Shown in pieces: positions 10,765 to 23,857 of a stretch of 64,000 bases of DNA (positions are counted from its first letter, which is position 1; every line of letters starts with the position of its first letter). The position numbers were made by a program, and so were the translations under genes. Origin of the DNA: Coriaria nepalensis (Eukaryota; Streptophyta; Magnoliopsida; Cucurbitales; Coriariaceae). The notes beneath the pieces are model-generated. The model ran no database searches. It saw only the letters and a list, made by a program, of their open reading frames with translations, and had not been told where the DNA came from. The stretch is taken from positions 58,314,069 to 58,378,068 of the forward strand of contig CP114481.1 of the NCBI GenBank assembly GCA_027186245.1. Direction: 5' to 3'.

Positions 10765-12433
10765 TTAACAGTCCGAACTCACAAATTCTTTTATCTCATC
10801 CATAACAGTATAGAAATGGTCATTATTTGGCAGCAAGTAAAAGCCAATTGTCGCCCGCTCAAGATACAAGAGTTTCACATCTTGATTAGCCTTCTCAAGC
10901 CCCTTAACATAACCCAATTGCCAATCTTGAATAAGGTCCAAACCAGCTACTACAACAAGGCTCCTAGGAAACTTGATGCCTTCAAGACTTTGACCCTTAG
11001 GCCCAAAAGGGTTACATGCCGGATGGTCTCTATCTTCCCCTTCAGGAAGAAAAGCTCTCCAATACCAATCCCTGCCTCGAAGAGTAACAAAATATCTCCC
11101 ATTTAACTCAATCTCGGACTTAGTCCTCTCCTGCCCACCAAAAAGTGGATTAAGAAGAATATTCCCCAACACTTCAATTTCCGATTCCACTGCTCTTAAA
11201 GCAACATTGTGAACGATATTCCCACCTGAACTATCTCCAGCCAGATATATATGAACCTTTGAATCTCTACTTTGAAGCCATGATCTTGAATTGACCCAAT
11301 TAAAAGCTGTCCATCCATCATCATATGCACAGGGGTATGGATTCTCAGGGGCACGCCTGTAATTTACAGAGACCACAACGGCTTTACAAATGCCCACTAG
11401 TCGCCTACAGAGAGTATCGTATATGGCGCTATTAGCAGAGGAGTGTGTGAAGCTCCCACCATGGAAGAAAATTATGACAGGAACAACCTTTTCAGTACTA
11501 ACTGGCTTCTCAAGATCAGCTATATTTGGGTGCGGTTCTTCCCGATTTGAGGGGCGATAGATTCTGCTGAGGAGGCTGGTCCCACGATCGATTATGACGT
11601 CAAATGAGTAAACACCATCTACAGGATTGGCATTGGCCGAGACTTTCCGGTCAAGAAACTCTGCCAGGTGGCGGTTGAAGGTGCCATCAGGGCGACGGAG
11701 AAGATTGTAGGACAACTTGAAGTTGGAGATGAGAACCCATGTATTTAGTGGGACCACCCTCTATGTGAGATAACAAAGTATTAAAGGAAAATTACTTTTA
11801 TTTTTTTATATTTTTTTTGAGGATCTGAGAGTAAAAATGGTTTTCTTTGTAGAGATAATATGCTTAACAATGACAGCGAAACTCATATATACACGCAATC
11901 ATTTGATGATATGAGTATATATAACATTCCAAGAGTTTTGAAATCCTAGGAAGAAAGACTGAGATCTTCTCAAATCCAATGGGAACCCTAAGGACTGTAT
12001 TCCTAATTTGAGCTCAACCGGTAAACACTTCAACCATATGATACTCATAACCATATTGCCTATTTGCATCAAAATCCCTGACCAAAACTGCCAAAAATTT
12101 AAGCTGAAACGTCCAAGAAGTTACTTTCAAAGGGACAAAAATTCATCACGAGGACCAAGAATCCCAGAAACCGACCATATCTTAAGAAGAAGATGAAAAA
12201 AAAAAAAGCTACAAAAACATACAAGAACTACAAAACCTCAACTTACTTAAACAACTCTAATACGAAAAATAAAAAATAAAAAAGAAATAAAACTCGTTCG
12301 ATCACCGAATACCATAGATTAAAAAAAAAAAAAACAAAACCACGGTCAAACACAAAAAAAAAGGTTATGAGCAGGAGAAATGAAAAAAATATACCTTGGA
12401 CTCACTGATATTGATTTCATTACTTCCATCCAT
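10765..12433 (-). CDS. GID1: Gibberellin receptor GID1
   Basis: Soluble nuclear/cytosolic receptor that binds bioactive gibberellin and then DELLA repressors, leading to their degradation. Exon 1 (12395-12433) encodes MDGSNEINISESK; exon 2 (10765-11760) encodes the rest. The total is 344 aa, the usual GID1 length. The long frame by itself begins at GTG (11757), so the 13-codon exon supplies the true start. The N-terminal lid VVPLNTWVLISNFKLSYNLL is conserved. The hormone-sensitive-lipase fold shows HGGSF (about residue 113) and GDSSGG (about 189-194) with the nucleophile-position Ser kept. The catalytic His position reads Ile in RATIGFYLLP (about 318), as expected for a receptor that has lost hydrolase activity. 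The intron is about 630 bp. It converges with the kinase gene and diverges from H2A.X. Confidence 0.96.
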
Positions 12434-13288
12434 CAAAAACAGACCTTATCAGAAATCAACAGAACCACCTTAAAAAATACCCACAATCTTTAGCTATGAA
12501 GCAAACCCACCTCAAATACTCAAAACCCAGAAGCAGATTCTTATTATCACTAGCTATCCATTCCCTACTATTATCACTGCCATAAAACACGGTGAGAAGT
12601 GCGAGGTGGGTGAAGGATAACCATGTTGGTGCTCGTCTGGTGATACCTGGCCATAAATGCTAAAATACGCGGGTGGGTGCGTGGCGCCTTTTTTTATTTT
12701 TTATAGACATTACCCGCCTAATGAAAGGAAGGAAAACCGCTCATACAAACTAATTAATGTAAGATTATTATAAAGCAAAAGCATATAAATATAAATATAA
12801 ATATATATATTTCCAAAATGATGCGATGTGTAATCATTCTTTCTTGTTTTGTAATCCACAAAGCGGTGGCCCACTGAAGGGCATCCGATCCTTATTTGTC
12901 CACGCGTCAAGATCAGCACCCCACTTTAGGAGTTGGGAAGTTCAACAGTGCCCGGTTTTTTTGATAACCGCGTACATTAACAACAATAACGGGTTGGGCC
13001 AAAGGCCCAAATGGTCACATATCCCATACATATCACGAATGAACAAAATATCATAGTCCAATTTAAATCCAACGGATTGGATTCTATGGATTCAAATATG
13101 ATGGATTGGATTTAAATTTGAAATGGATTCGGATTGGATTATTCCTCAGATCCAACTTATAAAATTATGCGCATTCGACATAATAATAAAAAGTGACATA
13201 TGATTACATGCCAACACGTATATGTGATGTAGACTTTTAACTTTATGAATAATTAAAATTTAAAAAAGCCTGATCCAGCCAACTAAAA
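12434..13288. other. Divergent intergenic region between GID1 and H2A.X
   Basis: This holds the GID1 5' UTR and promoter and DNA upstream of H2A.X. An AT microsatellite lies near 12786-12811. From about 13050 to 13140 the motif GGATT/GGATTGGATT recurs imperfectly, which looks like degenerate low-complexity or transposon-derived DNA. No coding sequence recognised. Confidence 0.5.
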
Positions 13289-13442
13289 TTGGCGCCATTT
13301 TTATCAGAACCCGCAAAAAATCAAGATAATAAGTAAAAACCAAAAACCTTTTCCCGCCAATTTGGAAGCGGAGGCCGCCCTGGCAATCCGTGCGAATCCC
13401 ATCTCTTCCAATCAGAATTCAGATACTCGGCCCATTTAAATA
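13289..13442 (+). promoter_or_regulatory. H2A.X promoter: two E2F-like sites and a TATA-like box
   Basis: TTGGCGCC at 13289-13296 and TTTTCCCGCC at 13349-13358 match the E2F/DP consensus (TTTSSCGS type). ATTTAAATA at 13434-13442 is a plausible TATA element about 165 bases before the ATG. A telo-box-like TAGGGTTAGG lies at about 13539-13548 in the leader. E2F control is known for plant replication-linked and H2A.X genes; its action here is inferred from motif and position. Confidence 0.6.
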
Positions 13443-13603
13443 CCGCTGTTCCATTTGAATACACCGCACTACAGCAGTCTCTTCGTCTCAGCGGGCGAAC
13501 ACAGACCCCCCCCCCCCCCTTTTACATAACTCATGAGCTAGGGTTAGGGTCAGGTTCCGTCACCGTCACCGTCACCGTCATTGCATTCGCTGTTTGATCG
13601 CAA

Positions 13604-14162
<559 letters not shown>

Positions 14163-14710
14163 TGTTTTTTTTTCCTGCTAGGCCTACGCTTTATTACTCT
14201 TTGCTCTGCGAAGGGTTCGCCACCTTGTAATGTAAATGGCTGAGCCCCTTTTTGATGTTAATTTTGGTTTGGGGAATTTAATATTTTAGTCTTTTTATAG
14301 CAACGAATCAAGTTTTCATCTTCTTCTTGTTCTGGGCTTTTGTTCCAGTTCTATCTGGTTTTTTTGCTCAACTACGTCATGGTAACTTCTTCGTAAGAAT
14401 TAAAGCACTTGCGAAATAAATCAATTTCTACGAAAATTTAGGAAGTTTAGATTAAAATGTCAGTGACCCAGATGAATGAATTGCAGAAAAACTAATCCCA
14501 AAATCAGCAGGCTAATTTCGATGAAAATTTCCACCTTAATAATATTATTATTATTATTTTTTTTTTTTTATGCGTCTTATATAATTACTAAGGTAACGAT
14601 GGTCCCCTTTTGTGTGGTTCAAAATGAGCGCAGAAAGGGCCTCAACCTCTAACTTGTTTACATTTTGCAGCATATTCCTTATGTTCTCGCTTCACAAAAT
14701 TACCCTATGA

Positions 14711-16206
14711 ATGGGCACTTTGATGCACTATGCTGCCTTATCATCTCCACAGCTAAGATTCCTGGCTTTCAGAATCAGATATTGCTCATCGGAGGTTACA
14801 AGCATTTCCCGGCGACAAGTTCTGGAGCAAGTGGATAAGCAGGTCACCAATGGGGATGAGAGAGCAGCACTCTCACTCGTCAAGGACTCACAGGCCAAGC
14901 CTGGTGGGCTACGTTTTGGTTCAGCCCGCCAGGTTATCTTTTCTTCTTCACAGTTCCTTCTCGAAATGCTTTTTGTCTGCCACTGTCAATTCTATTGAGT
15001 GGATTCAATGTGCAGGTACCTCAAAGACTGTACACTTTAGATGAGCTGAAGCTGAATGGGATAGAACCTTCATCCCTTTTATCACATGTTGATACAACTC
15101 TTGGCTCTATAGAAAGGAACCTGCAAACTGCTGCAGTTTTTGAAGGGATTGCCGCATGGAATGTGTGTGGATTTAGTCTTCAACAGCTCTTTTATCTTTT
15201 TATCTAGGATTGCTGTTCCTGTGGACACTGGACCTGGTATTTTTTTTGCTGCTAAAACCTTTAATCTTATGAATTCATGTCAGCTCATAATTTTCCCTGA
15301 AAAAAAGATTGTATCTTAGGCAAGAATTTGATTAATGGAGTTAATCATTTGTAGGTATCTTTCAATGGAGGAGTTGGTTGCTTGATTGTTGACACAATTG
15401 GGCATAAGTTTAGTCAAAAGTACCATAACAGGGTCATCCAAGTAACATCTCTCTTTCAACACAGCATGAAGCTGGCTGCTTTTTAATTGCCTACTTGATA
15501 GGTATTTTGACTAAGGGATATACACTATCCAATTTAGAAGCACTCTAGAAAGAAGGATATCTTAACGTTAAAGCGCGACTGCCTTTGTTGATTTTGAGTT
15601 TCTCGAAGAAGTAGATATGTTCTCAAGAAATTGCGCTTCCGAATTATCCTTACAACTGTTTGAATCTTCTCAGAGCATTCATTTCATACAGATAAATTCA
15701 GGGAAAGTCTCAGCAACAGTAAGAAGCGATATCTTTTTTTTTTTTTATAAACTACATTTATAATCTTCACCTTTTCAAAAAAATAAAAATAAAAAAATGA
15801 TATTTTTCAATTATGATCAGATGCTTAACCGATTCTCATGCATAGCACTAGCCGGGGTGGCAACTGAACATCTCTTATACGGATATGCAGAGGGCAGGCT
15901 AGCTGATATAAACAAGGTTTACTTGATAAGATTGGTTTATTATACTCTAATTAAGCAAAAGCCTCATTGTGAATGAAAGTATTTTGCTTGTTGTGCATCT
16001 GGATGGACAGCTAAAGAGTTTGGGGTTCACCCAGAAGAAAGCAGACTCTCAGGTCAGATGGTCCGTTCTAAATACAATCCTTATTTTGCATCGATACGAG
16101 GTAGCCAGAGCTAAGCTTGCAGACGCCATGTCCTCTGGAAAATCGGTAGGGTCTTTGCTTCGACATTATTGAGGATTCTATTGATGACACCATTCCAGAT
16201 ATCTAA
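14711..16206 (+). pseudogene. Pseudogene of VIR3-like chloroplast M41-related protease family
   Basis: Remnants of a chloroplast protein family related to FtsH/M41 peptidases (the Arabidopsis VIR3 and At5g27290 type; identification from memory). Segments in order: TLDELKLNGIEPSSLLSHVD, TLGSIERNLQTAAVFEGIAA, LLFLWTLDLV, SFNGGVG, KYHNRVIQ, HEAGCFLIAYLIGIL, MLNRFSCIALAGVATEHLLY, SLGFTQKKADSQVRWSVLNT, and a C-terminal FDIIEDSIDDTIPDI ending at 16206. Damage: a frame change before LLFLW (about 15205), an intron of only about 23 bp before HEAG, HEAGH changed to HEAGC so the zinc-binding second His is lost, TAG inside LEAL*KEG (about 15569), a frame change before TAFVDFEFLEE, and another near the C-terminus (about 16150). 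Introns are kept, so this is a duplicated, not processed, copy. Confidence 0.85.
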
Positions 16207-16666
16207 TTATATCATAGTTGCTTGACAATATATATATTCGCATTTTGTTGATACTATTACTATCCCATACCATCCATATTTCCTAATTTGCAGTCTCTTT
16301 AAAGTCGAAGACACTTAAAATCGATCGATACAGTCCAACTTTCACAGTGAATATACATACATTAATATACGTCTGTATGTATGTATATATTTTTTAAGTG
16401 GAAATTTCTTATATATGACCGATACCGACATGTCGGATCCGACATAACGAACGCAGTTTACCACTTGAGTTTTGATTCGTACCATCCTTAGTCAAACAAA
16501 ATAGAAATTGAATTAAACCCATACAGGATCAAATTTATTTGAGAATTGTTTCAATTGACCTGTACAAAATATTTTTCTCAACCGCCATGGACAACGAGAA
16601 ACCCTGATCTCACTCATCGATCGCTCACTCAGCTCCTCTATCTCTCTCGTAGTCTGTTTATGGGAG

Positions 16667-19212
16667 ATGGCGGTGCAGTGGCTTCTGGTGTGCCACGGCT
16701 TGACGACGCTGCCCGTCCTGGTTTCCTTCCTATGTGGACATTGGACCATCTTTGACGGAACTTTTATTCGACGCATCAACAATTTCCTGGCCTACGAATT
16801 TTACTATTACATTCTGTATTCTCCCTTCTTCCCCTTCCTCTTCCTCTTCCATTCTCTACGTTTTCTTAACACCAGGCTTGTTTCTTTTTGGTTGCAGACG
16901 GTTTGCCAATGCTGTGGGTGGGTCCAGATGCATCAATTCCATTCTCGGTATCGAGAATTTCTGCTGCAACCGCCCCAATCCACTTCTTCAGGTTCTTCGA
17001 TTTGTATCCATGATTAAAAAAAAAAAAAAAAAAGATCTTGAATTGGGTCTGATTGGGTCTTCCGTTTCCTGCCTGTCTCTGAGCTGGAATTATGTTCGTG
17101 GCTAATTTTCTTTTTTGGCTCGTTTAAGAATTAGGACTTCTGGGTGTGGGGTATAGATTCGTGGCTTTCAATTATTCTATGATGCTGTTGTTTCTAGTCA
17201 GTATATCACGCTTGCTCATCTCTTTCTAGTTGGAATCTGGTTCAATTGAAAAATGAGAGTGGAAACTTGGATTTTGAAAGAACACCTCTCTTCTGAGCTT
17301 CTCCTGTTTACTTTCAGCTTCTTTATCTCGGAATAATTGGAGGAACATATTTTCTAATAGCAAAGACTTCTTTCAGTTACATTCCCGGATATTATTTAAG
17401 CGAGGTTCACCGGTGTGTATCCAGCAATCTGTTTGCAATTTATTCTTATTCTTCAAAAATTACCTCTCCTGTTTACATCTTTCCTGAATATCTTCCACAT
17501 TACAATATTCTCAGGTCTACAAGCATGTTGGCTGTTGGTGTCGGTATTTTACTCTTCCTGTTGACTAGCTTTTCTGATCCAGGAACGGTGAATGAAGAGA
17601 ATGTGTCTGATTATCTATCTGCTTATCCTTATGACAATGTTATTTATTCCAAAAAGGAATGCCAAACATGCAAAATTCTTAAGTAAGTTTTCTTTTGTTT
17701 GGATATTTTCTTTGTGATAGGGACTTAGCTTGATACTTCTCTTTTTCTTTTCTTTTTTTCCTTTTGTATATAAATTATTTTCTTTCCATTTTATTTCTTT
17801 CAGACCTGCTAGGTCGAAACATTGCAGCATATGTGATCGATGTGTTGCTCGATTTGATCACCATTGTGGATGGATGGTTTGTGACATAACCTCTTCTTCC
17901 CCATGTATCTAAAAGAAATCATTGTAGATGTCTTTTTCATGGCATCTTTGAATCTAAAAGTTGCATTTCATTGTTGCAGAATAATTGTATAGGGGAGAAA
18001 AACACCCGGTACTTTTTAGCTTTTCTTCTGTGGTGAGTGCTGTTTGATTTACAATTAGAAAATAAATTGGCGATCACCTTTTCGGTTTCTGAATATTTAG
18101 TCTGTTTTTTGTTTTTATCAATTATCTTATATGCTTCTTAAGTGTTTTGTAGGCACCTTCTTCTTTGTATATATGGGACAGTAACGCTTGGATTGATTCT
18201 TGCTGGGCAAATAAAAAAATTTAGAGTTGTTTACATATTAACTGGTAAGATATAATAGACTAACCTTACCTGTTTAGTAATTGTATTTCTTGTATGACCA
18301 TGTTTTGATGCATCTTTTCTTGTTGGCAGTTTACTATGGCATAGAAAATTCTTTTTTCAGTCTAGCTCCAGATGTTGTACAGGTTAGTCCTTCAATATTC
18401 TCCTTTTTAATCTCAGCTAGTTGTGCCTTGTGTCTAGGCTACACATTATTATACAATGAATAACTAAATGAGAGAATGCCTTGACTCAATGCATGGTAAA
18501 TTTTGTTTACACCTAGAACTACATCAAATGCTGTAATTCCATCATGAGCCGCATTCCGTGATACCCAGTTGTCATTTTGTGAATAGGAAATTGTCTGTAT
18601 GCTCTATGCCCAACAATCATATTAGAGTGTTCCATCTTCTCCTTTTCCCATGACTGTTCTTATGCATCACTCATCACTTTTTTTCCCCCCCAATTTATAA
18701 CAGTGGTTATTGGGCTCCCACAACAATCAAGTACTGATTATTGTGTTTCTTGCAATTGTTTCGCTGCTATTGGGAGGTTTTCTTGGTTACCATGTTAAGC
18801 TTTGTCTCACAAATACCACTACAAACGAGGTTTGTCTTAATAATCCTTGGCTATGTTTCTATCTCACTCTTGAATAAATATATGAAGCTCACTATATACG
18901 TTGCGTTTGGACTATTCATGTTGTCGCACTAAGACTGTAAAGTGGCAAGATTATATAAACTGGCAAAGGAAGGCAAACGAGGCAAAAGCTAGCGCTCAAG
19001 CTCTGAAAGAAAGCATTAAAGCAATGAGCACGGAAACAAAGCCTCCGAAAAGAAAATGGAGAACCTTATGTAGAAGACCTCCTTTGGAAGATACACCCCT
19101 TGTTGCTCCGAAAAACATGTATGACAAAGGATTTCTTCACAATTTCCTCGAGATCTTCTTTCCCATGTCAACAAGATGGTCTTTTTCGAAAACCAAAATG
19201 AAGTCCAGCTGA
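16667..19212 (+). CDS. DHHC-type protein S-acyltransferase, PAT17-like
   Basis: Integral membrane palmitoyltransferase that moves a fatty acyl group onto cysteines of target proteins. Ten exons: 16667-16815, 16898-16991, 17318-17412, 17515-17682, 17804-17876, 17980-18032, 18153-18244, 18330-18382, 18704-18829, 18934-19212. They join to a single 393-aa frame. The cysteine-rich domain [20 protein letters not shown] carries DHHC at about residues 187-190 and continues [16 protein letters not shown] motif (SFSDPGTVN) precedes it and a TTxE-like stretch (TNTTTNE) follows the last TM pair. Hydrophobic segments lie before and after the DHHC loop, giving the usual four-TM layout. The N-terminus [12 protein letters not shown] and RPNP/PGYYLS features match Arabidopsis PAT17 (At3g04970) from memory. 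It is followed in the same direction by cyclin L. Confidence 0.95.
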
Positions 19213-19832
19213 CATCGTCATTAGCGTTTTCATTTCGTATGGGGAGTTTATAGGGCTTAGGATACTGTGAATACACTTACAGTGTTTCAGTTTGGAATAA
19301 TAGATACAAGATTTTAAATGCATAAGATAGAACATTTTTGGTCCTTGGCTTCTTAGGTGATATGATAGATCACCGTTCTGTTACAGGTTTTTGCTTCAGA
19401 ATATGTTGCAATTTGCGGCGCTGAAATACACTAGGTTTTCCTACTTGGTTCATGTTCCAGCAGTACTTTTATTTGGATTCCAAAAACACGTAGAGGTGTG
19501 TTTCTGCTTGTGTACAGTTTTGGGCCTCTGGCAGAAAAAAGTCTATCTGATGCTCAATGGGCTCAGATACTTGCCCCATTGTTTACAGCGTAGGCGATGA
19601 AACTTGGGCCGTTACAACTTCAACGCGAAAGCCACAGGCCGAGGTTGTTAGATTTTGGCCACATCTCGTGATTCCCTCCCCCTCCCAATTCACAAGCGAC
19701 GAAGCTTTTTCTTCACGACGCCTGAAACCGAACCTTCCTCTCTCTCCCTCTCTCACTACTCGAGCACTAGTACAAAAATTCAAAGCCCGAAACCTCTTAT
19801 CTGCCGAAGGTGTTGTTCATCTTTGAGCAGCA

Positions 19833-22071
19833 ATGATTTATACGGCAATAGATACATTCTATCTCTCGGATGAGCAGCTAAAGAATTCACCTTCGAGGAA
19901 GGATGGAATTGACGAAGCCACTGAGACCGCTCTCAGAATCTATGGCTGCGATCTCATCCAAGAGGGCGGAATTTTACTCCGACTGTAAGCTTCTTCTGTT
20001 TCTATTTTCTTCTTTTCCTTTTTTGAAGGTGATACTCATTTTTTCTTGTTTTTGCCCTAATTGCATGTAGTTGCTTTCCCTAATTGCATGTAGTTGCTTT
20101 CAGGCCTCAGGCTGTTATGGCTACTGGCCAGGTGCTGTTTCATCGTTTCTATTGCAAGAAATCGTTTGCGCGATTCAATGTTAAGGTTGTTGTTATCACT
20201 GGAATTACGATTCCTTGGTTACCACTACACTGTCTTTGAACCAATTTTTCTTATCTAGTACGTCGCTGTGCTTCATAATTCTTTGCAGAAAGTTTCTGCT
20301 AGTTGTGTTTGGCTTGCATCAAAATTGGAGGAAAGCCCTAGGAAAGCAAGACAAGTTATTATTGTTTTCCACAGAATGGAATGTAGAAGAGAAAAGTTAC
20401 CCATTGAGTTTTTGGATCCATATTCGAAGGTTAGAATTCAATCTTTTTCCCTCCCTTTTATTATTTTTATTTCTGTTATCAGTGATATTTTCAGTTCGGA
20501 AATAATGTTTAGATTAGCTATTTTGCAATAATGGAGAGGATGCATTGCATTTTTTATTTGTAATATTCATACCTAATCATCATCACCCCCCCCCCCCCCC
20601 TCTTTTTTTTTATAGAAATATTCAGACTTAAAGATAGAATTGAGCAGAACAGAGAGGCATATATTGAAAGAGATGGGTTTCATTTGTCATGTTGAACATC
20701 CCCATAAATTTATATCAAATTACCTTGCAACCCTTGAATCACCTCCGGAATTGAGGCAGGAAGCTTGGAATCTAGCCAATGATAGGTACTCAACATAAAA
20801 TTTTACTTTGCCATATATCCTTCGTCCTGTAATGTTTTTCTCACTTTGGAAATCTGTTTTACTTACCATTTTTCTTTGTTTGTTGCTATTACATTCTGGT
20901 TTTCTATAACTTCTTTGTATACTCTTTCTGGAGCAGTTTGCGTACGACCTTGTGTGTTCGATTCAAGAGTGAGGTTGTAGCATGTGGAGTTGTTTATGCT
21001 GCTGCTCGTAGGAATAAAGTACCCCTTCCAGAGAATCCACCATGGTGGAAGGTTTTTGATGCTGACAAATCTGGGATCGATGAAGTCTGTAGGGTCATGG
21101 CTCACTTGTACAGCCTTCCAAAGACTCAGTACATCCCAGTCTGTAAGGATGGAGATTCATTTACATTTTCGAACAAGTCATGGGATTCACAATCTCAGCC
21201 TGTTACTATGGTAATTGTAATTCCTCCATAAACATTTTCTTCATTTTTTGGCGTGTAATTGTATATTCTCACACTCTGTTGTTGTGCTCTTGAAAACCAT
21301 ATATAAATTTCTTCGTCCACCAATATAAATAATTCAATTCACATATGGAATTGTAGTCTCTTGAAATTGGGACTACAAATGTTTATTTATTTCATTTGTG
21401 TTTTGTAGGAAGTTCCACAAAGCAGCCAAGCAACTAATGATGATTCCTCTGCTCCCAAGACAGCTTCAAGCGGAGGTAATCCTGAATCTGGTGGGTTGAA
21501 GGATGCATTAATGAAGGCAGCCCTCGACAAGATCAAGGATGAATCCAAGAATCATCCTAGTGAGGGAGAGGCCAGAGAGGAGACCCCACCAAAATCCAAG
21601 TCCGAGCGAAAAGCAGAGGCCAGTGGAGAAAAGGGCAAGGACCGGGAAAGAGATAGGGAGAGGGAGAGAGACAAAATAAGGTCCAGAGATCGTGATAGGG
21701 GCAGGGACTCTGACAGGGAAAGAGAGCGAGACGATATGGAGAGGGAAAAAATGAAGGACCATAGTCATCGGTCTAATAGAGCAAAGGATTCAGGTAGTTC
21801 ATTTATTGATCTATTATAAATTGACATCTGATTTTGTATCTTGAATTAATCCTCTCAAATAAGTTTTTATATGAATTGCAGGAAGCCATTCTGACAAGTC
21901 AAGACATTACTCCTCTCGAGGTATTAATTTCCTTGTTCTTTTACCCCATAATAGGTTTCTACCAAAAAAACCATGAGGAACAGCATCTAACTGTCTTCCT
22001 CCTTGGCAGATCGTGACTATCATAGTGCCTCTTATTCTTCGCGGGAGAAGGACCGACATAGACACCATTGA
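19833..22071 (+). CDS. CYCL1: Cyclin-L1 (arginine-rich cyclin)
   Basis: Nuclear cyclin that partners CDK11/CDKG-type kinases and acts in transcription and pre-mRNA splicing. Eight exons: 19833-19984, 20104-20185, 20289-20429, 20616-20785, 20937-21210, 21409-21793, 21882-21920, 22010-22071. They join to 434 aa. The first cyclin box includes [20 protein letters not shown] and [12 protein letters not shown]; the second includes [20 protein letters not shown] and [16 protein letters not shown]. The C-terminal region (from about residue 330) is rich in RD, RE and RS dipeptides and ends [11 protein letters not shown], like Arabidopsis cyclin-L1-1 (RCY1). A poly-C/T run lies in intron 3 before the exon-4 acceptor (about 20586-20610). 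The gene appears intact. Confidence 0.96.
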
Positions 22072-22675
22072 TTTGCTTAAACTGGTCATCAAGGTGTTTC
22101 TTATGTTCACAAAGCTTGTTATGAATACTCTGTGGCTCATGACTTGCGTTGAGAATTCGAGTGGCAAAGATAAAAATGAAAGCATATGGAGGAAATGTGA
22201 ATTATTGTTTCTTCATGACCACAACGCTGGTTAATTGTCTGTGTAATCAATTCCTATTAGCTTACTAATTTGCTGGGCAGGCGTTGAAACAACTATGGAT
22301 TGAGCTACCTTGCAGAAATGACAAGGCAATCTCTCTATTATGTACTACTATACTGCAGTGTCATGACAAGTCCTTGATAAAATGCGAATGAGGAGTGAGG
22401 CTTTCTTGCATGGAGTGCATGCATCTTACATTTCTCGTACGAACAATAGAATGACACGTCAGAGTAAAAGGAATTAAATAACTAGATGTAGACAATTTTT
22501 CTTCTAATGTTTGAAAAAAAAAAAAAACCTTACAAATAGAGAAAATGAATGAACAAACTATATAGCAATGTATGTATTTTTCTTTATCTACAGTTGATTG
22601 ACATAACAAAGTGGTAAGAATCCCCTCTGCCGGCCTATCTGTCCTTTTTACAGTGTTTGTGAACCGCTATCGATA
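22072..22675. other. 3' flank of cyclin-L1
   Basis: No gene is recognised. It should contain the cyclin-L1 3' UTR. A poly-A run is near 22514-22526. Confidence 0.5.
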
Positions 22676-23807
22676 ACTCTGGCCAGCAGGTAAGTTGATT
22701 GGTTTAATACCCTTACTTCGCATATAAGCTAAAAACTGTCCTGGTAACTCCTCTAAGAGTGTGCTTGAACCACAGAAATCTGACCACCAGCTCAATGCCC
22801 AAAAAATAACTTCTGTTAATTTTATGTAGAATGTGGTCCAAATTGAGGATAAAGAAATCATCAATGTCCAAATGTGAATCGAGAGAGTTAAAAAAACTGA
22901 TACCCACTTTGAACTTCTCGCATCGGAACAAACTGTACAATGTCCCGAGAAGCAATGTGACCAGTAGAACTCTCTCGTCGCTGTCTGTTGCAGCATCAAG
23001 GACATCCATTTGTTTGAAATACGCATCGCCAATTCCAACTATAAGAATTGACATGGGCAAATCAGATATCCTGACAAGAGCATCTTTTGTCTCTTGAAGA
23101 TCCGTAAGGACTCCATCCTGAGAAACCAAAAAGTGATGAAATTATAGAAGCAAAGTAAAAAAGAATGCAAGCACGGATGTTAGTAGTTTGCTGCCTGGTA
23201 TTGTTATGATGACTAAAACAAAATACTTGTTCCTGTCATGGGAAAGTGATTGCCCGGTAATTTCTTCTGCCTTGTTAATCACCTGCCCGAATAAAGTGAG
23301 TCCTGCTAGAGAAACATTTTTGGAGAGCACTTGTATAAGCAGCCGTGATTCCTTCAACTCCTTCAACCTATATGTATATTGAATAATATTTTCAAGTTAA
23401 ATAGCAGGCAAGCATAGAAGGTAAAATGAAGTGGTCGATCCTTTTCTACCTCAGAGTTGCACTTCCATTCAAGTTAAAAACAATGCGAAACGGCATTACC
23501 AAATGACCTTCCTCCAAAGCCACAAGCAGGAAAAAGCTTATAAGAATCATAAAATTGAATAACTTCTCCAACCTCCATTATAGCCTACTAAACATAATGA
23601 AGTCAATTAAATTTGACAACAAAAAATAACTTCATATTGATTCCAGCATGTGCATCGATAATAAGCCCTCCGGAAAAGTAAGGAAATACTGAAAGCAGAG
23701 GTCGAAAAAAGACTTACCTGCTGGTAAGAATTCAACAGCCCAGAAGGATCAATATAGTATAAGGAATCTGGACTTCTAGGATGTCCATTTGAAGCTTAAA
23801 GAAAAAA

Positions 23808-23857
<50 letters not shown>

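Noticed and set aside
21508..21768. Minus-strand hydrophobic frame opposite cyclin-L1
   Set aside because: Shadow of the Arg/Glu-rich coding exon on the other strand.
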